This document shows, piece by piece, positions 35,261 to 47,058 of a stretch of 64,000 bases of DNA. Below the pieces are notes generated by a model, which did no database searches, was not told where the DNA came from, and worked only from the letters and a program-made list of their open reading frames with translations. The DNA lies in NCBI GenBank assembly GCA_947000775.1, contig CAMQGK010000559.1, forward strand, positions 62,001 through 126,000. Direction: 5' to 3'. Position 1 is the stretch's first letter; the number at the start of each line of letters is the position of its first letter. The stretch comes from Pterois miles (lineage: Eukaryota; Chordata; Actinopteri; Perciformes; Scorpaenidae). Position numbers and translations under genes: made by a program.

Positions 35261-38026
35261 GCATATTCACACAGCTGCATTTACACTGCAGTCAGTACAG
35301 ACCACATGGCGTGAAAATGACATGCCTAAAACAACAACGCCATTCTTATTAAAGGCTTTTGCCTTGCACATTTTCATGTCATTCACACACCTTTTCATGA
35401 GACTGGGCTGAAGAGACAAAGGAAGGGGAACCAAATCTGAATAGCTTGTCGAATCACATATTTTCTAGACACAAAAACTGACTCTTATTTCACAGTTGGT
35501 AGGCACTCCAGATACCCAAATGTTACGTGTACAAGCACTGGAAGTGTGATGGTGAAAGAAAACAAAGTCAGAGTGAAGAGAGGAAAACACCAAGGAATGA
35601 AAAAGAACAGAAGTGAGTTTTTTTGCAGACTTAAGTGTTTCTGCTATCTCACTGCTCCCCTCCAGCTCTCACTCACAATGAGAAAATCTGGCCCTAAGGA
35701 AAACATTAAAGCAAAGCCAGATTTTTGATTAAGAACGATTGCAGTCTTCCCTCGTGGGCTCACCGTTCTGTGACATTAATTGCGAAAGTACCCCTTGATG
35801 AGTGAGGTTGGTTATGAGAGTGTGGAGAGTTTTGCACAGTATCCTCTTCCAGATGAACTTACTGAACATGCGAGGAATAACTTGTCTGAGAGAGATTACG
35901 TTGGTGAAGATCTGCTCCACACTTGTTATCAGGCTGAAAATGTTGCCTCTGCAGGCCTTTCCACGCCAACCTGCCTAAAACGATTATTTTCTCTTGCTCA
36001 TGTTTGCACACAACTCTCAACCTCTTGTCTGTCTGCATAAAAACTGGCTCGGTGAGTGTCAAACAATCCACCGACATTCTTGAGCACAGAGATAAGGTTA
36101 ACAGCCCTTTAAAAGTGCTGAGGTGCCGAGTTCTCCAGCAGTCGTTTTCCTTCCGTATTTCACTCTCTGCTCAGCGGGCTTATCTCTTCCTACAAGATGA
36201 ACAAGCACGACTCCCGGTAAATGATAGACTGGCTGCTTCTGATGATCTGTAAAGAATACTGAATTGTCTCATGGTGTGAGTAATTCATTCATTCCAGTCA
36301 ACAACAGAAAGACTCTCCGCTTTCTATAATGGGCTGCAGCATCGTCAACACGCCAGGACTTGTTGGCCGTCTTATTAAAATATATTGTTCCTTCTAGTAA
36401 TTTACTTTTAACAAGAAACACTGAGCTGCTGCATTTAAAGTGGGCTTCAGTTTCACACTTGTATTGATTTTTTTCGGCTGCAATCAATACAAACTTTGAG
36501 GTTTTTTTGCCTAGATGATATCCTGATAGAGACACAGATGTTGTGAATGCAGAACTGGAAGGTTAGTCTAAAATTATCTGAGAGGAGAACTGCAGTAAAG
36601 TAAAAGTTAAATAATCTACAGACTCCCAACTTCTTGATCCCAAGCTGTTATCAGCTCTGCAGGAAAGGTCGCAGCACAGATTTCGCCTTTACTGTCTGAG
36701 CTCTGGACATTCGGTCCCTGCAGTCGCAGCCTGAGAAGATACTAAAAATATCTAGGGCAAATGTCTGAATCCTGTTTTAAGTTAATTCACTCCTACAGAG
36801 TTCGAGGCGTACAGCACTCTGCCAAACACTCTGCCAACTGGGCCTCATAAAATGATAATGAGAACGCCGCTGTCTGCTGACAATGAGATAGACGCAGCTA
36901 ACACAAATGCACTGGCAGCAGATCGAGATTGGCTGCTTATTTCACAGTTTGAAAAATTCTGCATGCTGGAAAATGTGATAGTTTGTCTCTCTGGCTCAGT
37001 GTCTACAATAGAGAAAAACAGAGCTGAGCGGTTTCTTCTGCTGACACTCAGCGCCACAGTCACACAGAGGAGGGAGGGCGAACGACTCTGTCATATTTGA
37101 CAGGAGCAAAAATCAAAGCAGCAAATCATTTTATCATAACTCGTGTATTTAGGATGGCGTTTTAAAACCTCAAGAGCTCCGTTAGCTCCAATGAAGTGAG
37201 CTCAAAAGCGCTATTTCTGTAATCTAGCGTCTCTTTGCTGCAGTCCCCTATGAATAGCAAACATCTTTTGTTAACACTTTGAGCCCTGTGTAAAACCTCA
37301 ACTCTCAGGGGGCCTCTGAAGGTATTAATATTTCACTCCCTGTACATAAGATGAATCTTAAAAGACCATCAAACTGACAGAGTGTGTTTATCTAAAAGGG
37401 TCAGCTGACACGGCAGATGGAGAGTCATGAATGTGGATCCAAATCTCTTCGATCTCGGTGGAGGAGAATATGGAAACCTGCTTCCTTATTTGTGCAGCAA
37501 CATGCAAAGAATGAAATAAGTTTAAACTAAACTATAAACCGAATGCTACTGTGTCTGAGCAGAGTTAAAACAAGAGCACCATATTTCATAACACATCTTA
37601 ATTCATTTCTGACCAGCGATTCCTGGACTGTTGAATAAGTAATGAAGGATCCATAATAAATACTTTTAAACCAGTATAAACAATGGATCACATGACTCCT
37701 TGTATGTAAACGGGGTTGCTCATAGAGACAAACCCACAACAGCCAGAGACCCAATCCCAGTGTCCCTCCTTAGGCCTTAAGCCCTGAACCCTCAGGGACT
37801 TAAATGGCATCACCTGGTCAATGCTTGAGCGTGAGGGGCTGCAAATGCTTAAAATGGTATAAATATAAACAGGACAGCGCTTTGCTATGACATTGTCACA
37901 ACTCTTCTGCCTGTTGAACGTCTTCCAGCTCCAGCCTTACGTGACGAGAGGTAATTGTCAAATTATTAATTTAATCCTTTTTGTCAAAACAGAAATGAAA
38001 TGGAAAATAAAATAAATTAATTAATA
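35261..38026. other. Unassigned intergenic sequence
   Basis: No gene or repeat recognised. Short frames at 35.8-37.1 kb overlap on both strands and lack domain features. Confidence 0.35.
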
Positions 38027-39079
38027 CAGTGGTTCTCAACCTGGGGGTCTGGACCTGCAACAGGGCCGCCAGATGGTTGTTTGTAGGAGCCGTGAACATT
38101 TTTGAGAAAGGAGTAATGTTAATTAGGTCTTTGATAGTTTATACTTTTTGTTACTGGTATCCGTTAGTGTTTGAGATATTGTCATTTATTATTGTGTAAT
38201 CATGATGATGTGGGAGATTTGGATCACATAGATTTGTGCGGCGGGTTGCACAGTGGTTAACCCTGTCGCCTCACAGCAAGAGGATCGCAAGTTCGAATCC
38301 GGCTTGGGGCCCTTGTGTGGGGTTCTCCCCATGTTAGTTTTTCTCCAGGTTCTCCGACTTCCTCCCACTGTCCAAAGCCATGCAGGTTAGGTTAATTGAT
38401 GACTGCTGGTTGCGATCGACTGGCGACCTGTCCAGGGCGTACCCCACCTTCGCCCAGCGCCAGCTGGGCTGTGACCCCTAACAGGATGCAGAAAGATGGA
38501 TTTGTGCGGCATTCATAGTTTATATAATCAGCTGTTCACCTGAGTGCCAAAGGGAAGCGAGGGTCGGAGGGTCTTTTTTGTTGCTAGCTAATTTTTTGGA
38601 TTGTAACTGATTTTCCTGATTTTGTGCACATTATATAATAATAATAATAATAATAATAAAGATAATTTTCATTAAACAAGATTTTGTTCAACATATTTTT
38701 TTGAACCTTATTGTATCATTTTGGTAGAACATCGGACCAAGACAACCAGACCCGACCTCAGCCTCTCAACAGCTTTTAGTTTGTTTCCTGAAGTGGCTGC
38801 TGTTGTGAAGAAAAAAACAGAATAACATATTTTAAATAAAATAATATATTTTAGACCAGGGGATGGTTTTTACATTACATCACCTGCACCAGTGATATAA
38901 ATTACCTTAGAATAGATTTTATTGAGTGTGTTTGTGAGAATCAAAGCGTGCACGCACATGATTTTCTGACAGGGGATTTCTGACAGGTCGGGGGGAGAAA
39001 GTCATGAAATGCATCAAACACCTACAGTGGGGGTTGATTATTCTGGTGGGTTACGACTCAAAAAGGTTCAGAACCACTG
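38027..39079. mobile_element. hAT (Charlie-like) element, about 0.8 kb plus a nested SINE
   Basis: The left terminus CAGTGGTTCTCAACC and right terminus GGTTCAGAACCACTG are inverted repeats. The flanking 8-mers AATTAATA (38019-38026) and GATTAATA (39080-39087) agree at 7 of 8, which is the 8 bp duplication expected of hAT transposition. There is no transposase frame. A (TAA)n tract lies at 38634-38660. Confidence 0.88.
38243..38498 (+). mobile_element. tRNA-derived SINE nested in the hAT element
   Basis: The head shows a pol III box A-like stretch (GCACAGTGGTTAACC) and a box B (AGTTCGAATCC), followed by the body CTCCCACTGTCCAAAGCC, GGTTAATTGATGACT and GCGACCTGTCCAGGGCGTAC. The 12-mer GATTTGTGCGGC occurs at 38231-38242 and again at 38499-38510, a perfect target-site duplication. 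Related copies lie at 52.25 kb (minus) and 59.70 kb. Confidence 0.9.
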
Positions 39080-39414
39080 GATTAATAAACCAGGCGTGTA
39101 AAATGGCCTATGCTTGCATTACTCTGATTTGATGTGTTTTTTTATGTGTACATTTAATATGTCATGCGCCCATGGGCCGCTCTCTTTTTCTAAAGCCTGC
39201 GGGCTTCCTCTGGTAGCCTTGTGTTCAATGTCACAAAGCTATGGATTGTGGGTAATTCCCTAAGGCAGAGTCTGCAAAAATGCGGACTTAAGAAAAATGT
39301 GCATAAAGGGCCTTAAAATATCTGCGAGAGAGCCCTCAAGCACTGGACGATTTGACAGTGGGAGAGCTCTGAATCCTCACGCACTTGGCGAGAATGCTTC
39401 TCCAAATCCATGTG

Positions 39415-39921
39415 CGACTCCTCTGGTTGCAAAAGGAAATCTGACTGTATAGAAGTCTATGAGAAAATGAGCCTATTTCTCACTTAATTTGTTTCCTCAG
39501 TAAACACTATAAACATGAGTTTATGGTCTCAATCGCTAGTTTCAAGTCTTCTTCAATACAGCATGATGTTCATTTAGTAGATTATGGTCCCATTTAGAGT
39601 CAAACAGACCATAAAGCAGGGGATGCTTTAGGGCGTGGCTACCTTGTGACTGACAGGTCGATACCACTGTCTGTGTTTTTGTCTTACAACCTTAACCCTT
39701 TCACAGTGTGTTTTCAGTTGATAAAAGTTAATTATAACCTTTTCGGTCACCTGAAAATGTCTTCTTCAGAGTTTGGTTGTGCTTAGCTCCACTCTCTTGC
39801 GTCACTTCTGGTTGCGAGATGGTGACAGCCAAAATGCCGAACTTGTGGCTTCAAAACGGCCTTCCACAAAACAAATGGTGATCTCAGGGTGACCACGTCT
39901 GCTTCTTATATACAGTCTACT
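39415..39921 (+). repeat. Dispersed repeat family, copy 6 (5' end lost)
   Basis: Begins at CTCCTCTGGTTGC and runs through the TGGTCCCATTTAGAGTCAAA block, GGGCGTGGCTACCTTGTGA and GTCACTTCTGGTTGCGAGAT to CTTATATACAGTCTAC. Part of the CCGGTCTGGGAG block is deleted. Confidence 0.82.
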
Positions 39922-41411
39922 GTATGTGTGGCCACTGGGATTTGTCCAGTTATTTTACTGGAATAAAGAAAGGTGAATATTGGATTTACACTGATCAGGC
40001 ATCAGGTATTAATCAATGATAATATTTCGGTTGGATTTAAAAAAAAACAAAAAACTAAATGACTTAAGTAGTTAATTGCTATACCCCTATGACCTTTAAT
40101 TTGTCATTTTTAAACCCCAACAAAGAAAAGTGTTAAAACTTATCCAAATAAAGAAATGAACTGGGGCTAATGTACAAGTGTGTGAGGCTTCACCTCTTTC
40201 CTAACCTGTGTGATGTGCTGTCATGCTATCACACCACTGACTGCTGCACTGCTTCACTGGCTTATTAACCTCGGCTGAGTCTTTGAAGTCTGTTAAACCA
40301 GACGAGAGCTAATGGAGACGAATGAAGGCTTGCTGTTTAGCCTCATTATCCAAAATGCTCTGTGCATTTAGACATCAGAGGAAACGTCTGCCGTGTTCTT
40401 ATTTATCCGAAGGTCCTGCAATTTGGTTCATAGTTGAGTCATATAAGTAATTTCAGTTCATCTGAATGACATACCAGCTTGTTATTAGATACGCAATCTA
40501 ATGCAATACAATGCAATAAAATACACAAAAAAAAACTTTGTGAAGTTCATAATATTCAGTTTTTCTTGACAGCACATCAGAAAAGAGTTGATTCACAGTG
40601 GTGTATTGAACTGCATTAGATTTAAAGGCATTTTTAATGTCGTCCACTCCTGTTTATATAAGTGTGGACAAGGGTCACGGAGCAGTAGACGGGCGTTGCA
40701 AACTAGATCCGCATATAAATGCTGTGGCATGTGGCATTGGTCAGTGTCAATTAACATTAAATAAATTGGAAACACCTTTCACTACAGTGCAGTCCAAGAC
40801 AACGCCACCACTAACTAGAGCTTTAAAATGACCATAGAGTTGGATCATCATGTCTCTGTCACAGACACAGACTGAGCCTCCACAATGATAGAACACATTG
40901 CAGTGTTACTGGATAGCATTTATTATACAGATGTACCCAATAAACGAGTCACTCAGTACAGTAAATAGACTGTATGATTCAACACGTTTAAGGCCAACAC
41001 GACCGCTGTGGTCATGTACAGTAAGTGTTCAGTACTTCTACATGAGGACTACAGTCCCCTTTAATTTATCCTCCCTGCCCCGATACTGTGTCAGATGCCT
41101 GACCTTTAAAACTGTTGTATCAGCTGTCTCAATCCTTAACATGTGCACTGATTCACCTCAGTTTACTGTGGCTGTAATTGATGCTGAGCAGGCCATCCAT
41201 AAGCATTACATATTGGCATCTGGCTGGAGCGCAGGAAGAGGGAGAGAGATGAGATGAAAGAGCATTTTTCATTCACTCGCTCTCTCTGTGGTGGACGCAC
41301 TCTCAGATGTTTACCTGAGCATTGTCCTAGTCTTTTTCCCACTGTGTGCACATCTGGCTCTTTCAAAAGCTATGCAAGTTTTGTCAACTTTGGGCACTTT
41401 TTACCATAGAC
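39922..41411. other. Unassigned intergenic sequence
   Basis: No coding exon seen. The part around 40.6-40.9 kb has the feel of an old interspersed repeat but was not identified. Confidence 0.35.
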
Positions 41412-42462
41412 TCTCGGACCGGACAACACCGTGATAGCAACTTGTCAATTAGATGGTATCCACACCCAGAGCATAGCATGCCCCGCTTTATAGTCTATTT
41501 GACTGTAAACTAGTTACTGAAACCATAAACTCATGTTTACAATGTTTACTGAGGTAATAAATCAAGTGAGAAGTTGGCTCATTTTCTCATAGGTCCTGTT
41601 CAGACGTGGCATCAACATGCGTCTTGGGTGATCCCATCACAAGTGGACAGCTCTAAGTACGTCTGTTCACACCTGGCACTAGAATCCGTCACATGCATCT
41701 CCAGCGACCACTTGTGATCAGATCTCACTTCCCCGCTCTATATGCAAATATACACGTAGTAAACACATGTCTAATACAGCAGACGTAAGATTACAGGAAT
41801 GTCAGCAGAGATATCCTACACATTTGTGAATTCCGGTACATTTTATTATCATAAAAACATAAGGTTATCGTCTACTGGCGGTCCCCGGGGAACTCCTTGA
41901 CGCTGACACCGCTGCCTTTGCCAGTCAGCGGTGGGGTACAGAGCTACAGATGGCTGGGGATGAAAGCTGGCAGGCAGGTGTCAACTCAGAACAAAAACAC
42001 TGACACATAACCGACAGAATGATAATAATGCACTTCCCCTGCCTAGTCTGATTTTAATATGTGGCAACAGCTTATAAAGAAAATACAGTGATTGTACAGA
42101 GAAGCGGTTTCCATGCTGCAAGGCAGAGTAGGTGGTCCTTAATGTGGCCCAGGACACATCCGCGTACACGCTGCTAAAAGAATGTGGCCATATGTGGTCC
42201 ACACCACCTCTGAATGTGGTCTGAGTGATCTCAATGCGACCTCAATGTGTCTTGAGTGCGTTCACACCTGTAGTTAGAGCTGTCCACTTGAGATCCAATC
42301 ATGCAGGACGTATGTTAATACCAGATCTGAACAGGGCCGTAGACTTCTATACAATCAGACTTATTTGTGCTACCAGAGGAGTCGCCCCCTGCTGGCTGTT
42401 AGAGAGAATGCAAACGACACTTCAGCATTGGCTTCACTTCTCAGACCTGGAGGTGCCTACTG
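41412..42462 (-). repeat. Dispersed repeat family, copy 7, split by an inserted element
   Basis: The family sequence CGGACCGGACAACACCGTG ... GCTCATTTTCTCATAG runs to about 41592. It resumes at about 42339 with TAGACTTCTATACAATCAGA, GGAGTCGCCCCCTGCTGGCT and TTCTCAGACCTGGAGG. The junction sequences are contiguous in other copies. Confidence 0.82.
41592..42338. mobile_element. Non-autonomous DNA element with long terminal inverted repeats
   Basis: The left end GGTCCTGTTCAGACGTGGCA and the reverse complement of the right end (GGCCCTGTTCAGATCTGG) match. Similarity extends about 100 bp inward, including CAAGTGGACAGCTCTAA on both sides. The element splits a dispersed-repeat copy, and the flanking duplication is only 2-3 bp (TA or TAG). 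Short duplication and long inverted repeats suggest a PIF/Harbinger-like MITE, but this is inference. Confidence 0.75.
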
Positions 42463-43311
42463 AGTTTACCAACATCATTTTAAAACAGATTTAATAGGGA
42501 ACAAACCAAACAAACAAAATTCAACAGATCAATAATATTTTCTTGCAGTTCCTCTGATTTGCTAACTAATGTACTGTAGATATGCAGAAAATAACATTTA
42601 TCTTTAATATAATTCACTGTGCCAATCTGTGCATATTAGAAACACAGAAGGCAAGACAATCTTTGAGCCTGTAGGATACTTTACAGTATATTGCTCTGGC
42701 TGTGTTTTCATTTCATCAGTTATTGCTACCGCTATCATGATGAGATTGAAATCTATCGCATATATCAGGATGTGGGAATATTAAAAAGAAAATTGGGGTC
42801 CAAGAACCAAGAAAACTGTGAAGCCAGATGAAAAAGGTTGCAGTTGGAAAAGACAACAGAGGCATCTGAAAAAAGAGAACATGAATAGAGGCATCTTGGG
42901 GGGAAAAGACGGGGAGAGATGCCATAAAAGTGTCTTTTATGTCAGCCCAACTGGAGCTGCATGAATAATTTCAAGCATTTTCAACTGCACTGTGTGAATC
43001 CACAGTTTTGTAAATGATAACTACAGCATAACAAAAAGTGGGTTAGCCAGAAATCCAGGAGGTATCATCCTGTAAACCCAGCCATGACTCATTTTAGTTT
43101 GCCCTCAGCCATCTCATCAGCCAAAAAAACAACCGCTTATCTGCTAAGAGCTTCAGCACTAATGTGGTGATGACTGCCAACACACACTATTTTTCTATTT
43201 CAGCAAGTTCAGTCTTCACTTTATGGTTTTAGTTTTCATATATAGAGCGGTACAGCAGGAGTACATATCTGACCTGCTCCATCCTTATATCACCAGTAGG
43301 TGGCTTAGGCT

Positions 43312-44450
43312 ACGTTCACACTGCAAGGAAATGTGACACAAATCCGATTTTTGTGACAGAGATCTGATTATTTCACAGTAGTGTTGACACAGAAATCCGA
43401 TTTTTCCCTGGTTTAGACCTGGGCCACTTTCATATATGGCCCTGAATACGTATTCGATCACAAGCCATGAGACCACTGTGAGAACAATCACAAAGAAATT
43501 CAGGTGTTTCTCCAAGATTTACTTCACTGCACAGGTGCAGACCACTCACCATAGTGTCAGAGTGATCTGCTGAAACTACAGAAGAAGAAGAACCTCTCTC
43601 TGCACAGACACAGGGCGTCAATCAGACACAGATAACATTTAGTACCTGACAAAAAAGACTTTTTCTATATTACAGAGTCTTCTGCAAAATTCAGCATCAT
43701 GTTTCCCAAAGTAGATCTCAGATTCAGCAGTTGTGTGTAAACTGCTGTTAAGGCAGACAATCTTTATCTAGGAAACGTCACATTTATTCACTCCACATGG
43801 AGCTAGAAATGGTAAAACATGTTCGCCGGATGAGTTAGTGTTTGTTTGTTATGAGTCATAAGAGATCTAAACCTTCTTTTAGGAGAAGCAGATATTCACC
43901 GATAAGCGTGGCTCCATTAAATTTAACGATATGTCAAAGAAAGTTTTCCTCTCACACTAGGAAACTAACTTGTCAGACAAACAGACTTTTCGCTCTTCGT
44001 TCAGTTGATCTGATAAATTCATCATGTTTCACAAAGCGTAATTCTGATTTAATGAAATCACAGGTTATACAAATTGCATGGACGTGCTGACTGGTGGTGT
44101 TTCGAGATGTCAACCACAAATGTTACACATCTTCCTTTAGTTTAGTAAACTTAGTTCACAGAAGACAGTGAAAAGTTAAATATCAGCTGAAATAAAGAAG
44201 TCTTTCTTTAGGAGTCAAACAAAGTCATACGTCAGGATTTAGATGAAACATCTGTGTAACCCAGATCTGTTAAATTGAACAATATGTTCACCAAGTCTGG
44301 CAGTCACTGGACTCCAACAACTCCAGTGTGTATTTTCAGACAGTCCTCACTGTGTGTGAAGTTACTGGTTGCATGTGAGGCATTTCAGAGCAGCGATGCG
44401 TTCACACTGATGTCAGATATGGGTCACTTCAAAAGTGGATTTTTTTTTTT
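43312..44450. mobile_element. Probable MITE with GGCTACGTTCACACTGCA terminus
   Basis: The left end GGCTACGTTCACACTGCAAG followed by AAATCCGATTTTTGTGACA is a common fish MITE terminus. Related phrases recur near 44.40 kb (GCGTTCACACTGATGTCAGATA), but the inverted right terminus itself is not recognisable, so the right border is a guess. Confidence 0.45.
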
Positions 44451-45714
44451 AAAAGCATCTGTTTTATTGATTGTTTTTACGGTTTTATGATTTTATTATT
44501 TAATTCATTTTTTATTCTTGGAAAGCCATTTTGTGATGGTCAGGCTTCATGAAAGTGCTTCACTAAATGAACGTATTATTATTTTATACAGTATATTTCA
44601 TTTGACAGAATACACACGTAATAATAGTCAGATCTATTGTGCTTTAGATGGGGCAGTGATATTATAAGTCTTTTAATTTACGCCTTCACACAGTGGGCGT
44701 TTTTTTTGGCGCTTCAACTGCGTTGCTTCTAGACTAGAGTATGTATTTATTTTCTTTGTATTTGTCTAATATTATATTTTGCTCTTCATTTGTAAAATGT
44801 GCCGCTCTGCTGACTGTAGACATGTCCATGTTTGTGACTAGTCATATGCTGTAAACCCCGCCCCTTTTATGTGACCACGAGTCGACTTACCGAGTTGACG
44901 GCTGCAGAAGCGCTTATTGTGATTGTTAGGGTTAGTTAAGCCACATAACAAGAAGATATCCTGGGTATGTTGAGCTCGCGTTGTAGTGCAGACCTCTGCT
45001 CTCACTTAAACCATAACTGACTTGTTCTCTCTCTGTCAGTGCAAATATACTCAGCAGCCTAATCCTGCTGGGGTGAGACCAGTTGAACTGCTATCAAAGT
45101 GAGTGCTACTGAGCTCAGATTTGAAATTTACTGACTTAAAGTGACTGCAAACCCTGCAGAAAAAAGGTCATGCTGATCACTGTGTATGAATCTCCAGAGC
45201 CTAAAAGGCCAACTGACATATTATTAAACATCCTGAGCCTTCACTACTCATATATACAGTTTTTATACAGTAAATTAAAACTAGAGAGACAGTGTATTGA
45301 TTGTCCTGCAGTCCCATGTGAATACAGCAACAGTTTAATTTACTGTGAATCAATCTGTAGTTGCAGTTACATGAGAGCATTAGCTAGAATGGCTGCATTT
45401 GCCACCACATAGTGTTTTTAATGAGCCGGGTAATGAGGAGTTGTTACCCACAACCTTTTACAGAATGACACGTTGATACCTGGATACTCACATCAACTTA
45501 ATACACTCAGGCCTGCTGTGTGTGTGTGTGGCCTCATTAGCAGCAGGATAAAGTGATGTTCTGACGTTTGTCTGCCTTACCAGCCAGACTGTAATAGGCC
45601 AAGACAAGGTTGCCCCCATATTTCTGCAGCTACTCAGCGCCAAGCCCTTCAAGGTTGCTGTCAGCAACTAACCAACAAAACACACCACGCCTCAACACAT
45701 TCACCCACATGGGG
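44451..45714. other. Unassigned intergenic sequence
   Basis: No gene or repeat recognised. Confidence 0.35.
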
Positions 45715-45885
45715 GCGGAGTAGCTAGTTTGTGGGGAGTTGGGGGGGGAAGGGGGGGTCACCGGTTAAAGTCCCGAAATGGAAAAAAAAATGGGGGTGAA
45801 TTGGTAGTGGGGGGGTGCAGTTTACTTTGGGGGGCTGGGGGGGGGTCAAGGAAGAAAAAAAAAGGGGGGGGGGGAAAACAACAAC
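45715..45885. other. G/A homopolymer-rich tract, probable sequence artefact
   Basis: A patch of repeated G and A runs of 5-12 bases (GGGGGGGGAAAACAACAAC). It is abruptly bounded by normal sequence and contains stretched versions of otherwise ordinary words. It is likely unreliable sequence. Confidence 0.6.
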
Positions 45886-46892
45886 ACCTCTCACGACTAT
45901 TCCCATCGGGCGGTATTACAGGGAAAGTGTGAAACGAGAAGGGAAGCAGCCACAGTTGAGTTTTCTTCCTCTCGAGGGCTGTAACGGCATTGGAAAACGA
46001 TCGAACGGTTCTGCTGCAGCAAACGCAGATCCTATTCTGTACGTGCATTATGCACATGGGGAGCACTTTGCTAAATCATGAGCAAACGCGTAATTTGCCA
46101 TGCACATTGATACACTAAAGCATATTGCTGCCTCATGAGTACAATTTCTCTGGGCCCTTGACAATCAATTATTCATCATGTCTTTTATTACAGTTTAATG
46201 TACAGGGCAGCGCTGGCACGAAGAAGCACTTCTTTAGATCTGTGGTGTCTGTTCAGAGTAAAAGCAAAATTACATAATAAATTAGAAATACATAAACTCT
46301 CAACAGTGGTCTTTCATCGTCATTAGACGCTGATGTTCTTTGACAGAACTACCTCACATGAAGATTTGCCATTAGCACAGTAATATAACCTTTTTCTTGT
46401 TCCATGTTCGCCCATGTTGTACTCTCACTTGAGCTACTCAAGTGCTACTCAAAAAGCCATTTTTCATGACTGAATAAGAGTCACTCTCTTCCAAGCAAAC
46501 GATGCTTTTACTGCAGATTTTCATTTTTCCGACCACCATCCAATCTGTGAGCCATTTCAGTAATGCACCTACAATATTACCTCTTCACTGTCGAGAGAAA
46601 GGAGTTTGTAAAAAGCCTCTCAGTGCTAAATTCCTTGTTCTTCTTTGCATCTATGAGACAAATAAGTCTAAATGTTGTGAAATCCTGACCTGATCTCCAT
46701 GAGAAGAGTAATGGAACAAAACTGACATGACAGCGATTAGAAATCTTTCACCACAGCAGCAAATCAGTCGCGTAAAACATGTTACATGCACAGACAGAAT
46801 GTAAATCTGATGACGTTCCTCCTCGCAAAGTGGAAAAACAAATGATACACAGCTGGGTGTCCTTGTAGTTGTTGACAGTACATTTGTGAAGT
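45886..46892. other. Unassigned intergenic sequence
   Basis: No coding exon or repeat recognised. The section 46.09-46.26 kb looks unlike the surrounding repeats and could be a conserved non-coding element. Confidence 0.35.
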
Positions 46893-47058
46893 TTTTTAGG
46901 GGTCTTAAGGGGGGGACCCCAAAAGAAAAAACTTTTAAAAAAAAAAATTTGGCTGCTTAAAAAAAAAAAAAAAAAAATTGGGGAAAAAAAAAAAATTTAT
47001 TTTTTTCCTTCAGGGTTTTTACTTTTTCCCGGGGGGGGGGGAAATCTTTTTTTCCAGA
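46893..47058. other. A/T/G homopolymer tract, probable sequence artefact
   Basis: Runs of up to 19 A plus long T and G runs, with doubled dinucleotides, between two normal flanks; same texture as 17.9 and 45.7 kb. Confidence 0.6.

Noticed and set aside
38243..38498. A genuine tRNA gene (box A and box B present)
   Set aside because: There is no foldable cloverleaf or anticodon arm, and the body and 12 bp duplication show it is a SINE.
44920..44940. Telomere-like TTAGGGTTAG
   Set aside because: Less than two units, expected by chance; no interstitial telomeric array.
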